From contig JAJEKB010021268.1 in assembly GCA_022393335.1 (NCBI GenBank), positions 344,833 to 408,832 of the forward strand: a stretch of DNA of 64,000 nt. The letters run 5' to 3'. The position numbers and the translations under genes are program-made. Positions 33,570-48,377 of the stretch are shown in pieces (within the stretch, counting starts at the first letter, position 1; every line of letters starts with the position of its first letter). The notes beneath the pieces were generated by a model. It was not told where the DNA came from, did no database searches, and was given only the letters and a program-made list of their open reading frames with translations. The stretch is from Macrotrachela quadricornifera (lineage: Eukaryota; Rotifera; Eurotatoria; Philodinida; Philodinidae).

Positions 33570-36500
33570 AAAAAGAAAAAATAGAATGATGTTTCACCAA
33601 TAGCCATTCTTTAGCTTTCTAAAAAAGAAATAAGAGATTAAAGACATGTTGTGCCTTTAAGCTTTTTTAGAACAAGACAACATCAATGATAGACATACGA
33701 TGGGAAAGAGAAAAAAAATAAGAAGAACTAGAAGGCAGTATAAGACAAAAAAGTGTCACTATCTTGTCAATGTGAAACATTCGTATATGTAGCAAAATCT
33801 TTCTCTTGAATTATCCTTTTCATACACTTTGTATAATACCATTATGGGTAATTGACTTTAAAGAAAAAAAGAGAAAGAGAGAGAGAGACAAAGAGAGACA
33901 GAGAGGAAAAAAAGGAAAGAAGAAGAAAAAAGGAACAATATGAAAATGAAATAGACCGTGGCTGTGTCTTCGTCAAAAAACGGCAGAACAAAGAAAGACA
34001 GAAAACAGGTAAGGAGAAGTTTCCTTCCGTTGTATTGCATTCTCTCTCTTTTTTTTCTTTTTTCAAAAGACCTATGTTAAGAACTTTATATAGGAAGTCA
34101 ACCATAATATTCATAGATAATATAAATCTTTTAGTTTTGAATTAAATATTGCTACCTAAAGGAAAATTGTTATATTTAATGACTATTTATTTTAATTATA
34201 ACTGTACTATTTCAATAATGTGTTTCTTTTTTTAGTTATTCATAAATAAAATGTTTTTTTTTCATAAGTTAATTGACATCGAGGCAATTTTAAAAAAGTA
34301 AAATCATTTGAAGTTTATTGATAATTATAAGTATTAAATAGAATAGTATTGCATGATTTATCATCATTATATCTTATTCGATAATAATATTTATGACCTT
34401 GTCTATAGTTTATAGACACATCTCCATTTATTTTTCTATTTTTATTATGAAAAAATTTAAAAAAAAAAAAAAAGAAACAATTTTCTAATAGAATTAATAG
34501 ATAATTATGTATTATTTTTCTTAAAAATTGTTATTGTATCTGATCATCCAAAATGACTTGTTATTTCGCCTCCACCTCGTTTTATTCTTTCATTACTAAT
34601 GTCAACATATTTGTTGTTAGTATAAAAAAAAAAAAAGAACTGCGTAGAGAAATAAGATAATTTTTCGCTTATACGACGTAATCGTCCGACTAATTATATG
34701 CCAACTATGTTTCAATCTTAAAGTATTGATTTATATCATTTACTCTTTATAAGTGATTTTTCTCGTTTTTTTCTTTTTAGAAGAGTAAAGAAAAGTGAAA
34801 AATTAATTATCCCATGTGCTTTTTTTTTCTTACATCTTTTTTTTCTATTCTTCTTTTCTAAATGACTTCAGGGCTCGGAACACCATAGAAAATAGAATAG
34901 GCATATAGACAAATAAATAATCGCGATCCGAGTGTAGTTTATTTCCTATATTCTATATTGACCTTACGCACTTCTTATTCTTACTCATCAAATAGAACTT
35001 AGCTACTTTTTTTGTTCTATGCAAAATAGGTAATCGAGTAAGTGTGTCTATATCTCATGAGAATAATGCATAATAGTATGTCAACCAGTAAGTTAGTCAA
35101 TCAATTAGTTACCATCAATATTCAATTGACACGCATTCAATACAGTTCTTTGAGTTGATCGATCAACAGAATGTTACAATGAATTATAGTATATATACTA
35201 ATGAAAACAAAAAAAAAAGGTTCAAAATTTTCATTTTAATTTTTTATTTTCTATTGTATAATCATGCTGTAAATAAGTTTATTAAAATCAATTGTTGGAT
35301 TTTATTTCATTTATATTAACAAGACAAACGGTTATATTGCCTTTTGTGTAAGCAAAATTTCAAGCGTGCTTGTTTTATTGTTACACTCATTTTTATTCCC
35401 AAAGCAATCGATCCTGCTGGTTTTGGTCGTTTTCTCGCATTTATTCTCCCTTATCGACGTCACTCACTTCAATTATGAGCTTTCATTTACCCTATAGACT
35501 CATACAACAAGGTTAAATCGATTTTGAACATCGCACAAAAGTGATTTACATGAAGCTTGTCTGTTGTTTCGATGTAAATGCTTATAACTGAAGAGCAAAA
35601 ACGAAGGAAAAGAAGTTTTTTTTTTTTAATAAAGAGAGAAAGAATCAGTAGTGAACAAAAATATTGAATGGGATTAGGCATGTTGTCGGCCTAAGAGAAA
35701 ACGTCATGATGGATGAGAACAAGACCCGTATGAAATGCTTATCAGTAGGAAGAACGTACGATCGACACAGAATAAAAAAAAAAAAAAAAAGAAGAAGAAA
35801 TCCTTTAAGTTCAGTTGCTTCACAGTATGATCCGCCTTTTTTTTTTTCAAAGACGTCATTATCAGTCGAGACGTCTGATGCGTCTAATCAACTGATAATT
35901 TCCAAACAAAAATACATGAAATAGACTTGTCATTCATCTACATGCATTGTGTGTATCACTCAAGTTATTAGATTCTGTCTTCGACGTTCGTCTACACGTA
36001 TTGTGTCTACCAATCGTCCTTAGAGAAGACTGTCAACATATTTTCTATATATCTTATTATGTTATATTATTTTGTCCAAAAGAATACCAAGCCAATTAGT
36101 TGATATCCGCCTATTGAGAAAAATGATGTTCAACTAGTATGTTATTTTATTTATCTTCTTTGCCATTTATTTGATAATTCATCAATTTTATTCATTCATT
36201 CATTCATAGTTGTCAATAAAGCATTTGTAAGTGAATGTAGACATTTAGTTTAAGAAAGACTTTAATTCAAAATTACATTATGTCTAAGAGTATAAGAAGA
36301 TTTTGACAGTAATGAATATTCAAAGAAGAAAAAGAAAAACATTTTTCTTCTTTTTTTTTTTTTTTTTTCATGAAGTGACATCGTTATCAAATAATTCAAT
36401 CGAATTATCTTGCCAAAAACATTATTTTAATCTATCAGCATCTTCTTCTTCTTTTTTTCTTTTTCAATGAGCAAAAAACGTTTTTCTTATTTTTTTTCTA

Positions 36501-36980
36501 TAGATGAATTTTTATGATGGTTAGAAATAAACATATCACTTCATTTATATATGGATTATAGAAAATAAAAAGATGGCATTAATGCACGCACATCTTTTTA
36601 AAGGTATACGATTAAGACTAGATTTTCTACTAATACAATTTAAAGTTTTTTAAAATAGACATTATAATAGTAAACTTTTCATCTTTTCTTTTCTTTTTTT
36701 TTCCTCTAAAATATTTTGACTAGTGACACTAAGTATTCTTGCATATATGATTTCTAATTAAAAAAAACGTCTCTATATAATACTTATTTCTTATGCTTTA
36801 TTTAGAAAAAAACAATATATATAATAACATAGAATTTTTCACAAGAATGATTTGATATATGATTTTCTGAAGTACTTTTAATAATATAAAACTTTTATTT
36901 TTTAGATATGTATGAACGAACAAGACAAATAAGAATTTTATCATGTTTGTTGATTTAAATAATATTTTTTTCATATATAC

Positions 36981-38683
36981 ATGACGACAGTGAATAACGA
37001 TGGACTAGGTAATTCCGTAAGCGGGTTTCCGCCAGAAACATTTCATTTATTAACTAATCCTTCTACACGACCAATATTCTTGTCCATTATAATACTACTC
37101 AAAGTTTATCCGGTGCTCGTACTTATATTCGGTTCATTTGGAAATATCTTATCTTTTTTTGTATTACTTCGTGCAAATATGAGACGATATTCAACATTTT
37201 GTTATTTAGCTTGCCTTGCTCTTGTTGATCTTGGAGTAATACTAACATTTTGTATTAATTTTATATTATTATATCATTTTAATAATGATATACAAAATGG
37301 ATCATTTGCATGTAAATTATTTGCATTTTGTACTTATTTTCTTCCACAATATTCATCATGGATATTAGTTGCTGTTAGTATTGATCGTGTTATATCAGCA
37401 AAATATTTACGTTTAGCTAAAACATGGTCAAAACCAAGACATTCAGTATTAGTTACATTATTACTTGGATTAGTTCTTGGAATATTAAATAGTCATTTTT
37501 TTCTCTATGAAAATAATTCACTTAAACAACAAAATCAACAACGAACTATACAAATAAATCGAACATCATTTGATAGATATTTATTATCTGAAGGTTTTCC
37601 ATTATTAAATAGTTTTTCAGGTGATACAAATCTAGATAGTGTTTCATCATCATCATATGATTTATTTACTCCACCATCATCTATTGATCGTGATACAACA
37701 TTACAACAACAATATGATAGTATTATAACAGAACAACATGAAACAATATCATCATTTGATGTTAATATAATACATTGTTCACTTGAATATTCTCCTGATC
37801 ATAAAGCACTTCATAATTATTGGGTATGGATTGATCTTCTTATGAATGTTTTCTTACCATTTACAGGTAAATGAATAAATAAATAAATAAATTGTTTTTA
37901 TTATTATTATTATTATTTTTTATAGCAATGATTGCTTGTACAATAGTTATTATTTTAACACTTGTTCGTTCATCAACACGATCTGGTTCAACATCTGCAC
38001 GTCGTTCACGTCGTCGTCGTAATATATCTGTTATGTTAATAACTGTTAATCTTGTTTTTATTAGTTTAACAGCACCAATAGTTATATTCTTAGGTATATA
38101 TCAATATTTAAAAGCTGGAACAAATGATTATCGTCAATTAATATTAATATTAATAAAAATTTTTTGTATTATTTTAATGAATCTTAATCATTCAGTTAAT
38201 ATAATTATTTATTCAGTAACAGCAAAAGAATTTCGTACTGAAATGACACAATTTTTACAAGCTATTCTTTATTGTATTATTGGTAAACCAAATAATCAAA
38301 ATGATTTTTCATATATAAATAATGATGAAAGAATATTTTCACGTCTAAGACGTTTAAGAACTAATATATTTAAATGTTGTCGAATTAAAATGCGTTCAAA
38401 TTCAACAAATACAACTGATTCAAGTGGTGTACAACATACAACAACACCTGCAATGAATAATCGTTCATCAAAAGCCGAAAATTTATTTCGTAAGAAATTA
38501 AATAAAAAACAATCAGATAAAAATGGTAAACGTAAATCATCATTTATACGTTATAGTGAAACATCAACAACACATAGAAATAGTCATCGTCTTACTGTAC
38601 AGTTACAACCAGATCCTGCTTCATCAATATATGAACGTGAAGATGTATCATTACATGGTTTATCAAATTCAACTGAAGATTAA
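36981..38683 (+). CDS. Rhodopsin-family G-protein-coupled receptor
   Basis: Two exons, 36981-37866 and 37926-38683, join as CCATTTACAG|CAATG into 547 residues. Seven hydrophobic segments are readable. TM1 carries FGSFGNILSF; TM2 has LACLALVDLGV with the conserved Asp; TM3 follows Cys in FACKLFAF and ends SIDRVISAKY; then TM4; TM5 is split by the intron; TM6 is ITVNLVFISLTAPIVIF; TM7 contains LNHSVNIIIY. The second extracellular loop is long (about 100 residues, with an N-glycosylation site NRTS). The C-terminal tail of about 160 residues is basic and Ser/Thr-rich. DRY is DRV and the TM7 NPxxY is altered. It fits rotifer-expanded peptide-receptor-like class A receptors; the ligand is unknown. 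The start is the first ATG before a normal extracellular N-terminus without signal peptide. Confidence 0.9.
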
Positions 38684-40774
38684 GATATTTTTATGTTAAA
38701 AAGTTTTTTTCTTCTTGTTATTCTGTTTTATTTTTTTTGCTTTTCTCTCTTTATTTATTTTGGCTTCTTTTGCTTATACATTCAATATTAATTTTTTTTT
38801 TCTTTAAAACATATACCAAATGTGACAACGAAAAAAAAAGAACAACAAAAATAGAATAAATAATTTTTATTTAATATAAAATATATTGTATTTGTTATTA
38901 ATATAACACAAGAGAAAACAATTAACAAAATACTTTAAATATAAAATATCTCACGCGATATTATCAGATTAACTAATGAATTCTATTATTATATATAGAA
39001 GTATTTCTAAATATAGATTATTTAATATCTTATTTTAGTATTAACAAAAACAAAAAATAAAAATTTAATCTATATATTAATTATTTTATTCATTAAGTCT
39101 AAATAAGATAAATAATCGAATAATTTTATATTTAAAAAGTAATAAACTAATTCTAATAACAGAAATTTTGATGAATTAAAAATGTCAAAGTTATTATAGT
39201 GATGATTTTTTAATAGATGATAATTATATTATAATGATAGTCAATTATCAGAAATATATATATATTCTATATTATTATTTATTTTTTTACATATCAAATA
39301 CTTTTTTACTATTTTTTTTACTCATATTATCATTGATTTAATTGCTAATTTAAGATTTCTATTTACATTTATTTAATATATGAGTTGTATATTGACTGTA
39401 TTCAATTAGCAAAATATGAATCATTATCATTGAGACTATGTCAAGTAATCTCGAAAAAAACAAAAAAATTTAGAAAGACAAAAACGTCATCCTACTCTTT
39501 GATTATATATTAGAGTGTTAGGGGAAGTTGTTTTTTTTTGTTTTAAGTATACTCAATGAACTGGAATATTATGATTAATCTTACGTACTGTGTTTACAAT
39601 TTAAACCAGTTTGTCATAATAGTAAAATACCATTTACTTCTCTTGTTTTGTTGTCTTTATAAATCATCATATGTATTCAAGTGACAAACAATATTATTTC
39701 TATTTCATTGATTATGTCACGATGAGAATCGAGTAGAAAAAAAAATGCCCTTTTCTTTTTTTTTTTTACATCTTTATTACATATAATAAATAGAAATATT
39801 TTCTTATATGTGATAGTAGAATAATGCTATGGAAAATATATTAACCTTTGGATATTATTATCATTGATATATACCATACAACTATTTAATAATTTCCAAA
39901 TTCATAAAAAAGTTTGAAATATTCCAGACGATTATGATTATAATTTTTGCTTTCATTCAATATTATTTCCGTTATTAAAGGACTATAAAAAGAGGATATT
40001 ATGGCTACTATTGTTTACCAAAAACATATATTTATTGACTTTTAATCCCCCCGCCTTCCAAAAAAAAAACTTCCACTCTCTATTTTCCTTTGTAAAATAT
40101 ATATAATATTTCAATATAACTATCAATTATTATGAAAATCCCTTTATAAAGAATTAATAAAAGTCAAGTAGATATAAATAAATGAATGTTATCATACGTC
40201 TATATAATAAACATGTACTCAATAATACTTTCTACTACCATTTATCCCATTGACAATAAGACAAAAATTATATATATATATATGATATTTTTAATCATCG
40301 TTTTCTTTTGTTATAAATAAGAACAAAAAAAAATGTAAAAGATTTTTATCTCCTCCATCACCTCTTCTCTCTCTCACTCTCTCTTTCTTCCGTAGTCAAA
40401 CGAATACAAACTAATATAGTTATAACAAAAACAAGCAAATATTAAGAATGAAAAAATGCATACGTAACAAACGGAAGAAAGAGAAACATAAAAGAAAAAA
40501 AAAAAAAAGAAAAAGAAAGAAATTAGTTAAATATTAGTATGTATATTAAAAGAAAAAACAACAAACTTTTACTTGAAAACAAAAAATGAAAAGTATAAAA
40601 TAAGAAAAATTTATTCCTCTTTGTTCCTGTAGTGTTCTTTTTTTTGTTTTTATTGATTCATCACTCACTATCTGTGAGATTTTATTGATGCTGCAAGAAA
40701 AAAAAAAAGAGAAAAAAAGAATAAGAGATGTTATCACGGGAAAAAAAAGAAAAATTGTCCTTGTATATTTTATT
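38684..40774. other. AT-rich spacer between GPCR and TM9SF3 3' ends
   Basis: Two convergent genes end on either side, so this holds their 3' UTRs. Apart from homopolymers and a short GT-free CT-rich tract near 40365-40390, nothing is recognised. Confidence 0.4.
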
Positions 40775-43700
40775 TTAGTCTATTTTAATTGAATAAATTT
40801 TTCGAACAAATGCTTGAGTACCAATGTAACCAAATGTTCCACACATTATTCCAAGACCAAGAGAAAATAATGCCATATAACCAAAGTAAAATACTGTTTG
40901 GAACATTCCATACATTCTATATAAAGTAATAAAAATTTTGTTTTCTTTTTTTATAATCTAAATCTATTTTATTACTTTGTTTTAAAGAAAAAGTAATAAA
41001 TTGCATATAAATAAACATAAAATGATGATGAAGCTCCAGCTAGAAAACTTGTCCATTGCCTAAAATAAAGTTTTTCTCATTAAATAAAATATATTTTTTC
41101 ACATAAACTTCATTAGTTCTCTATATGAGTACATTGTTCCGATCGAAATTCTGATATTCAATTATCCTTAGAATAAAAATCGAAATAAGCGATGAATCAT
41201 TCTAGTCTAAATATATCTTATTTAATGAGAGAAGTCTCATCACTAAGGACTTTTAGTACTTGAAAATACTCTCTCGTTATAAATATATGTATATGATTCT
41301 CTCACTTAACTACGGATGTTATAACCTATTATCACTTGTAATTTAATGTTGACGTCAATGAAGAGTACATATATCTCAACAGACGATAATGTCAAGAAAT
41401 ATATTTCTTTTTAACTATGTCAATTAGATAATTATCAGAAAGTAGGAATCAATTTATTTCTATAAATTAAATTATTTATCATTTAAACGATTTTTCTTTT
41501 CTTTATTATTCTGCGTCAGCTTGAAAATATTTCCATTTTCTCCTTGAAATAATCAAAAATAGAATAAAAATAAATAACTATTTTTACCATCGATAATCTT
41601 CTGAATTAAGCAAAAAATATGTTGAAACTATTGTTACACATACAGTAACAACTGTAAGAATTAAAAATACAAGTAACATAAAACCATAGACATAATAAAT
41701 CTAAATAAAAATTAAAAAAAAATTTTTCTTTTTTTTTAAATTATTTATTTAAATTTACTTTATAAGCCCAAAATGATGTAAAAATAAAATACCTAAAAAT
41801 AAAAGTTTTATAAGAAAAAATTTCTAATATAAATTTACATTTCAATAAAAATCGATCCAAATGGTAAAATTCCACTTGCAAGTATAATAACATATGGTTC
41901 CATAAACCATTTTTTTTCTGGTATTGGTCGTGGTACAGCATTTGTTCGACATGGATACGTTGTTTTTCCACTTATATTTCTACCTAATACTGTTCCAACT
42001 GCAGTTAATGGTAATATAATAAATAAACAAATTGCTGTTACACTTAACTAAAGAAAAAAAAATTTTTTCTTTTTTTAATTTAAAAGATACAAACCATAAC
42101 ACTAAATGGAATTGAACGTGATGATCCATAATAAATTGAAATAAAATTAACAAGAAATGATACACCACAAATAATAACTGGAACAAGAAATGCACCAACA
42201 ATTAATTGTTTCATCCATAAGTGTCCTAAATTAATAATCATTAATTTATATTTTCAAGATAAATCGAATGTATCAATCTGAGAGTAACAGCTGATTATTG
42301 AGAAAACAAAAATACATTACTATACATAAAAATTTCTCTTTTCATTCTAATAAACAAAGTCTAAATTCAGTCCTACTCAGTATTAATGATTTTCGTAAAT
42401 AATTCAATTTTAAGTAACTATATTATATAATAATTAACTAACCTCCCATTCTTGAATATAAACTTCCACCAGTATAACCATTAACTATCGATAATCCAAT
42501 ATAAAGATATATAACTGTACTAAAAAGTGATGCACGTCTAAAAAATTCATATTTAATTAATAAATAAAATTTTTTAATTCATTAATTTTTTACTCTGTAT
42601 AAAGATCACCAAGAATTGTTATAGTAATACATAGTATTGTTACTGTTGCTATTTGATAACCAGAACCAATTAATGAAGAAAATAATATTGGATGTGATGG
42701 AGAACGAAATACATCACCATGAACTTGTTTCCAACCATATTCATCACCTAAATCACGTTCCTAATAATTGAATAAAAATTACAATAATTTCGCTTTTTTT
42801 TATGAAAATTAAATATTCTTACAATATCATCTATATCATCATCTTTTCCATATCTTGCATAATCTTTTCTTAATGTTCGTAATAAAATCATACTAACAAG
42901 TCCAACAAGAAATAAAACCATCATAAATGAATTAAATATTGAAAACCAATGAATCTAATTAGGAAAAAAAAATTATATATCAAATACAAAATTTGTTTGT
43001 TTGTTTATTTTTCTTACTTTATGTTGAAAAAATCCTGGATCAAGATATTTATCAAATCTATTAGAAAATTTAACATTTGATGATTTCCATGTTATTTCAA
43101 ATGAAAATGCTAATTTTTTATCTGGTTGTAATGCTATTTTTGATTCTGATGTTAAATTAACATCAACTATACGATCATTATTATATCCAATTTCAAATTT
43201 TTTATGTGTCCATATATATGCAGTTTTTCCTGATTCATCCATTTCACCAACAATACCTAAATTTTCGAAAATATATTTATATTAAATTCGAAATAAATAA
43301 TATAGTATTAGATTTTACTAAAGGAAAAATTTACAGATATATATTTTTAGCTCTTACATCCTCAATATATCCGAAGAGGAAGTATTTGAGAATTTTTATT
43401 CTTCCTGAAAATTTAAAGAAGAAAAGAATTCATCTATTCATTCATGTGAAATAATAGTAAGAAGGAGGAGAAAAGTTCTTAAGATCTATATTTATAACAA
43501 ACCCCAAATCGGTAGATCATCAATGAACATTTGATACCAATAATGATTCTTAATTGCATAAGTAAATGCATCATAATTTTCCGGTGTTAATGTTACTTCA
43601 CAAAATTCTGTTCTTCCTTTATCACCTATATATTTAAATAAATAAAATAAAAGTTCAGAAAACAAAATTCTTACGTTTAAAACTAATATCAAGTCCACTA

Positions 43701-44006
43701 TATTCTAATTCAACACCTAATATATTTTCACCTAATGTTTCATGATAATGTGAAACTTCTTTTTTTGTTCCACGACAAAATGGTAATGAAAAATAATTAT
43801 ATGTTTCTTGTCGATTATGATAGGGACCAACTGTATTCATCCATAAAACAACTTCTTCACCATCTTCATACTAGATTAATTCAAAAACAAAAAAAATATT
43901 TTTATTTTGTTTTTTTCTAAAATATTTATACTTTATGATCATGTTCATCACAATAAATATGAGTTAAAATAACCAAAAGAAAAAGAATTGATTGAGAAAT
44001 ATGCAT
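40775..44006 (-). CDS. TM9SF3: Transmembrane 9 superfamily member 3
   Basis: Thirteen exons on the minus strand: 44006-43932, 43870-43675, 43625-43503, 43256-43018, 42954-42823, 42760-42594, 42537-42443, 42225-42095, 42047-41839, 41792-41759 (34 bp), 41700-41588, 41059-40976 and 40916-40775. Together they encode 579 residues in an unbroken frame; the human protein is similar in length. A signal peptide ([19 protein letters not shown]) is followed by a large lumenal domain with signature stretches [47 protein letters not shown] and [11 protein letters not shown]. Then come nine hydrophobic segments (from [18 protein letters not shown]) with [14 protein letters not shown] and [12 protein letters not shown] between them. 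The C-terminus [10 protein letters not shown] matches the KxD-type Golgi-retention end of the family. It is a Golgi/endosomal membrane protein acting in sorting of membrane proteins. Confidence 0.96.
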
Positions 44007-44720
44007 TATTGAACTATTATATAAAGTATATACTTGTTTATTCGCTTGGCTTCATCTAGAGAAATAAATAAATAAATAAATAAAATTTTCTTTTATTTTT
44101 TCGATTAAAATATTAATTAATAAATAAATTAATACATTAAAATGATCAAAAAATCATTATTTATAAATGATAGTAAATATTTTATCGTTCAATGACAACT
44201 AATCTATTATTTAAATCATATTTATGAAGGTAAACCAAATTAATAAACATATCAGAAAGAAAAACAAAAAATTTGTAGCTTTTTTATTAATCAAGAAAGA
44301 TAGAAGAATTGAATTATATGATATTCCAAAAATATTCTTTTCATTCTCAATAAGTAAAAAAAAGAAAAACTAAAACCCAAAAATGTGACAACGACAGCAA
44401 CAATAAAAAAAAACAGACAAATAATCATCATCATTAAACCTATTCATTTTCTATTGGTTAAATATTTTTCATAACACATTTATGCATTTTATTAATAAAT
44501 TTCTTCTTTAAATTATATAATCAATAATAATTTAATAATTCAAACAATATTATCTTACAATAAATAATTATTAAGCCAAATTAATTTTAATAAAGGTTAT
44601 TTCTAAGCCATCAATTTTTCACAATGGTGTTGTGTGTCTGTAAACTAACAGCAACCTTGTTAATTTGACACATATATATTTGTCAGAATTTTCAAACTAG
44701 TTTAACGATTAAAAAATAAA
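44007..44720. other. Divergent promoter region, TM9SF3 / coiled-coil gene
   Basis: About 714 bp separate the start codons of two divergently transcribed genes, so both promoters should be here. It is AT-rich without a clear TATA box; a (AAAT)n stretch lies near 44063-44090. Confidence 0.4.
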
Positions 44721-47700
44721 ATGACATCATCAAGTTATATGCTTGATCGGGAAATAATTGGTTCAGCTCGAAATATAATTGATGCACATTCAAATGCACC
44801 ATTTTCTCAACAGAATACTTATCGAAGTTCATATGGCACATCAAATCCATTACAATATACAACAACAACAACGGCAAATTATCATCATCATGGATGTGGA
44901 AATAATTCTAATGAAATTAATAATGAAACAAAACGAATTTTAGCTGATGTATGATTTAATATTGTTTGAAAATATAAACAAAAATGAAAAATTTAAGTTT
45001 TATTATTATTTTAGTTTCAAGATCAAATTCGTTTATTAAGAAAAGATTTAGAAAAAAAAGATATACTTATTCAAGAATTAACATCAATCAAGTAAATTTA
45101 AACATATATATATATTATTAAAATTAATTTCTTTTTTTTAAGAGATCCAACTAAACATGAAAATTTTGATACAGCGAAATATGAAGCTTTAGTTGGACAA
45201 GAACGAACTGCATTAGAAGGAGCTAGACGTGAACTTGAACAATGTCGAATTAAAATTGAAGGATTAACTCATGATGTAAATTTATTTTTTCTTTTCTTTT
45301 CTATTATTATTATTATTATTTAAATTTAGTTACGTGAAACAACAATGAAATTAGCAACAAAAGATGAACGTATTAATGAATTAAAAATTGAAATTGAATC
45401 AATAAAAAAAGAACATGATTCAGGTAATCAAAACACAAGTCAATTACGTTTACGTATACATGAACTTGAATCAAATATAAATTCATATGATTCTGTTGCT
45501 AATAAATCATCAATAACTATATCATCATTACAAAAAGATGCAAAAGAAAAACAAGAACAAATAATTGAATTACAATCACGTCTAAGGTAAAATATTCATT
45601 AAAAATAATTAAATCAATTCTTTTTCATATAAATTTTATCTATCAGAACACATATGGAAGAACGTGAAGCAAGTGAAAGAAAAACTGAAGCACTACATAA
45701 AAAATTACAAGAATTATTTGCACAATTAAATGTTACACTTACAGGTGATTTTGGACAACCAACAACAGCTTCGTTTGATAAACTTATGACTAAAGTAAGA
45801 CATTATTTTATTTTCCGTTTATAAAAAAATATTTTAATATTCAACTAAATGTTTATTATATAAAATATGCACATCCATATATATGTTTTAGATCACGGAA
45901 ATTAATACTGAAAATACTACAATTAAAGGTCGAATGGTTAAATTAGAAGAAATAAATCGTTCAGTAGAAAATGAAGCTCATGCTAATCGTTCAACAATTC
46001 AACAAATGGCTAATCAATTACATATATATGAACAAGAAGGTGTTAATCATCGTTTACAAATTGATTCAATAAAAGCTGAACGTGATGCTGCATTTAATGA
46101 TCGAGATAGAATGAGAATTGAAGTTGAAACAATGAAAACTCGACTTGATTCTGTACAAAAAGCTTGGCAAAATACACGTGGTGAATTAGATCAACGTGAA
46201 AGTAAATTTTCATCACATGAAACACATTTAAAACAATTAGAAAATGATGTACTTTTTGCTAAAACATGTTTTGATACATTTAAACAACAAGTTGGACAAT
46301 TATTATCCGATGGTTATGTTAAAGTTGAACCAAAAGAAGATGAAATTAAAGAAAAAATTCAATTATTAATGCAATCTAGTAAAGATCGTGGAGTTGTAAG
46401 TTCATAATTTTATTTAACTAAATTCACATAAAAACCATCATATGATAATATTGAGATCGATGAATACTATGACATATAATTCTAACTATTCATAATCTGT
46501 CATTAGAAAAAGAAGTTAAATCCAATAATCACAAAGGTTATAAAGTGACCATATGAAATTTGTAATTATTGGATTTAATATCATTAGGTTTCATTGCAGG
46601 CAAGCATTAAGGATAGCATCTTAAGTTAATTAAGAAAAATTTATGTTTTACATTAACACTACATCGAGAAAATGAGTTACCATGACTACGATGAAACAAT
46701 TGTTTATATAAAAAAAAAACTTATTTTCTTAGATTATAACCAATTTACAAAATCAAAAAGAACAATTATCTAAACAATTACAAGAACAAATTGAAATAAA
46801 TAAAGATTCTGATAATAAACGTCGTCATACTGAAAATCATTTACATGAATTAGAACATCGTGTTAAAACTCTTGATAATGATTATACAACAACGGAAGTT
46901 TATCGAGAAAATCTTAAACAAGATAAAGCTAAATTTCTTCATTTTCTTGAACGTCTTGCATCAATAATGAAAATTGAAAATATATCAAATGAACTTGGTT
47001 ATGAACTTAATCCTGATGTTATATTAACACGTGCTGAACAATTAATGAAATTAGAAAAAGATTCAATTGTTGATCATAAATCTTCTATTTATAATTTACA
47101 AAGAAAAATAAAACAATTAAAAGAACAAATGGAAAATAAAGATTTACATTTAGATTTATTACGTAAAAAAGTAATTACATTAGAAGAAGGACGTGCAGCT
47201 AAAACAGATTTAGAACGTGAAATAGATGATCATGTTATGTTATCAAGAAAAATGAAAGTTAAAGTTGATCATTTAACACAACAAGTTAATGATTTAAAAC
47301 ATGAAAATACACAATTAAAAGCACAAATAACAGATATTCAAATACTTAAAGTAAATCAAAATAAAAAAAAAAGTTTATTTTCAAAAATAAATAATTTCTT
47401 TTTTTTATATTTAGAATCGATTAGTTGACCAAGATAAAGAAACTCGACGTCTTTTAGAAGATCTTGATAAATTACAAAATATACGTGATAAACAAGCTGT
47501 TAAAATCTCAAATTTACAAGATAAAATTCATTCAGTTGATGATGAAGCTAATAGAACATTACTTTCATCAGATAATGCTGTACGAGCTCTATCAAATGAA
47601 GTACGATTTTTAAAAAGTTCACTTGAACAAATTACTGAACGAGAACATCGAGTAAGAACTTATTTTAATAAAAAATTTTTTTCATTTTTAATTTTTTTTT

Positions 47701-48052
47701 CTAGTTACTTGATTTTCGTTCATTAATGGCTCGTATGCTTGGTTTAGATTCTAAAACATTATCTATACCTGATTATGAAATAACAGCTCGTTTAGAACGT
47801 CTTCTTACTCTTGTTCAACCAACAATGGCTATACCTGTTGTACCAATAACTTCATCAACAACAACAACGACAGCAACTATTAATCCTACTCAACAACAAC
47901 AAACTGCATATCATCATCATCATCATGAAAATATTCATTCGGCACATGAACGACATCGTAGTCCAAGTCCAGTATATCGTCGATCAGAAGCCAGTCATAG
48001 AGCACGATCACTTTCTCCATTACATGTTGGAATTGATCCAAGAACCTATTAA
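44721..48052 (+). CDS. Long coiled-coil protein, CCDC170-like
   Basis: Nine exons: 44721-44948, 45015-45091, 45143-45275, 45330-45586, 45647-45794, 45892-46395, 46733-47350, 47415-47651 and 47705-48052. They join in frame into 849 residues. The first ~75 residues are low complexity. From exon 2 to exon 8 the protein is almost continuous heptad-rich coiled coil (e.g. FQDQIRLLRKDLEKKDILIQ, MKLATKDERINELKIEIESI), with the segment FLHFLERLASIMKIENISNE in exon 7. The last exon starts LLDFRSLMARMLGLDSKTLS and continues IPDYEITARLERLL, a stretch I associate with the C-terminus of CCDC170, a microtubule-associated Golgi/ciliary coiled-coil protein. The tail is His/Ser/Thr-rich with an RSPSP motif. 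Coiled-coil identity is firm; the CCDC170 assignment is tentative because other centrosomal proteins look alike. Confidence 0.85.
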
Positions 48053-48377
48053 TAAATTAGGTTCATGCTGTTGCTTATTATCTCTTTTTCTTTTGTGCTC
48101 TCTATACATTTCAATGTAGATCTAATTATGGGAAACAGTATCTAACTTATTTGTCTGTCGTTCGTTCTATGCCAAATTTTGTTCACTCATACAATCTTTT
48201 CTCAATTTGTGAATGTGCTTTAAACATGATTGTCTTTTTTTTCCAGTAAAACATAGAACAATGCCAAAGCTTTTCTTAAAATCGAAAAAAAACATAAAAA
48301 TAGCTTTTTATAGTAAATAGAATGTCGGGCTGCTCTTATACAAAAAAAAAAAGAAAAATGATTTTATATAATTAAAA
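48053..48377. other. Shared 3' region of convergent genes
   Basis: A 325-bp spacer between the stop codons of the CCDC170-like gene (+) and the 240-residue gene (-). It holds their 3' UTRs; no feature beyond poly(A/T) tracts. Confidence 0.4.

Larger units (their letters stand above)
30404..36980. other. 6.5-kb low-complexity spacer
   Basis: Extremely AT-rich, with dozens of A or T homopolymers and alternating TA. No exon chain with matching splice sites and no recognisable protein was found. Open frames across 33.8-34.1 kb arise from a purine-rich (GA)n-like tract and are open on both strands. Cis-regulatory DNA for the downstream GPCR may be included, but no specific site is supported. Confidence 0.45.

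Noticed and set aside
33842..34145. Overlapping open frames on both strands, one Arg/Glu-rich, the other Leu/Phe/Ser-rich
   Set aside because: They come from a (GA)n-like purine tract; no start context, splice partners or motif.
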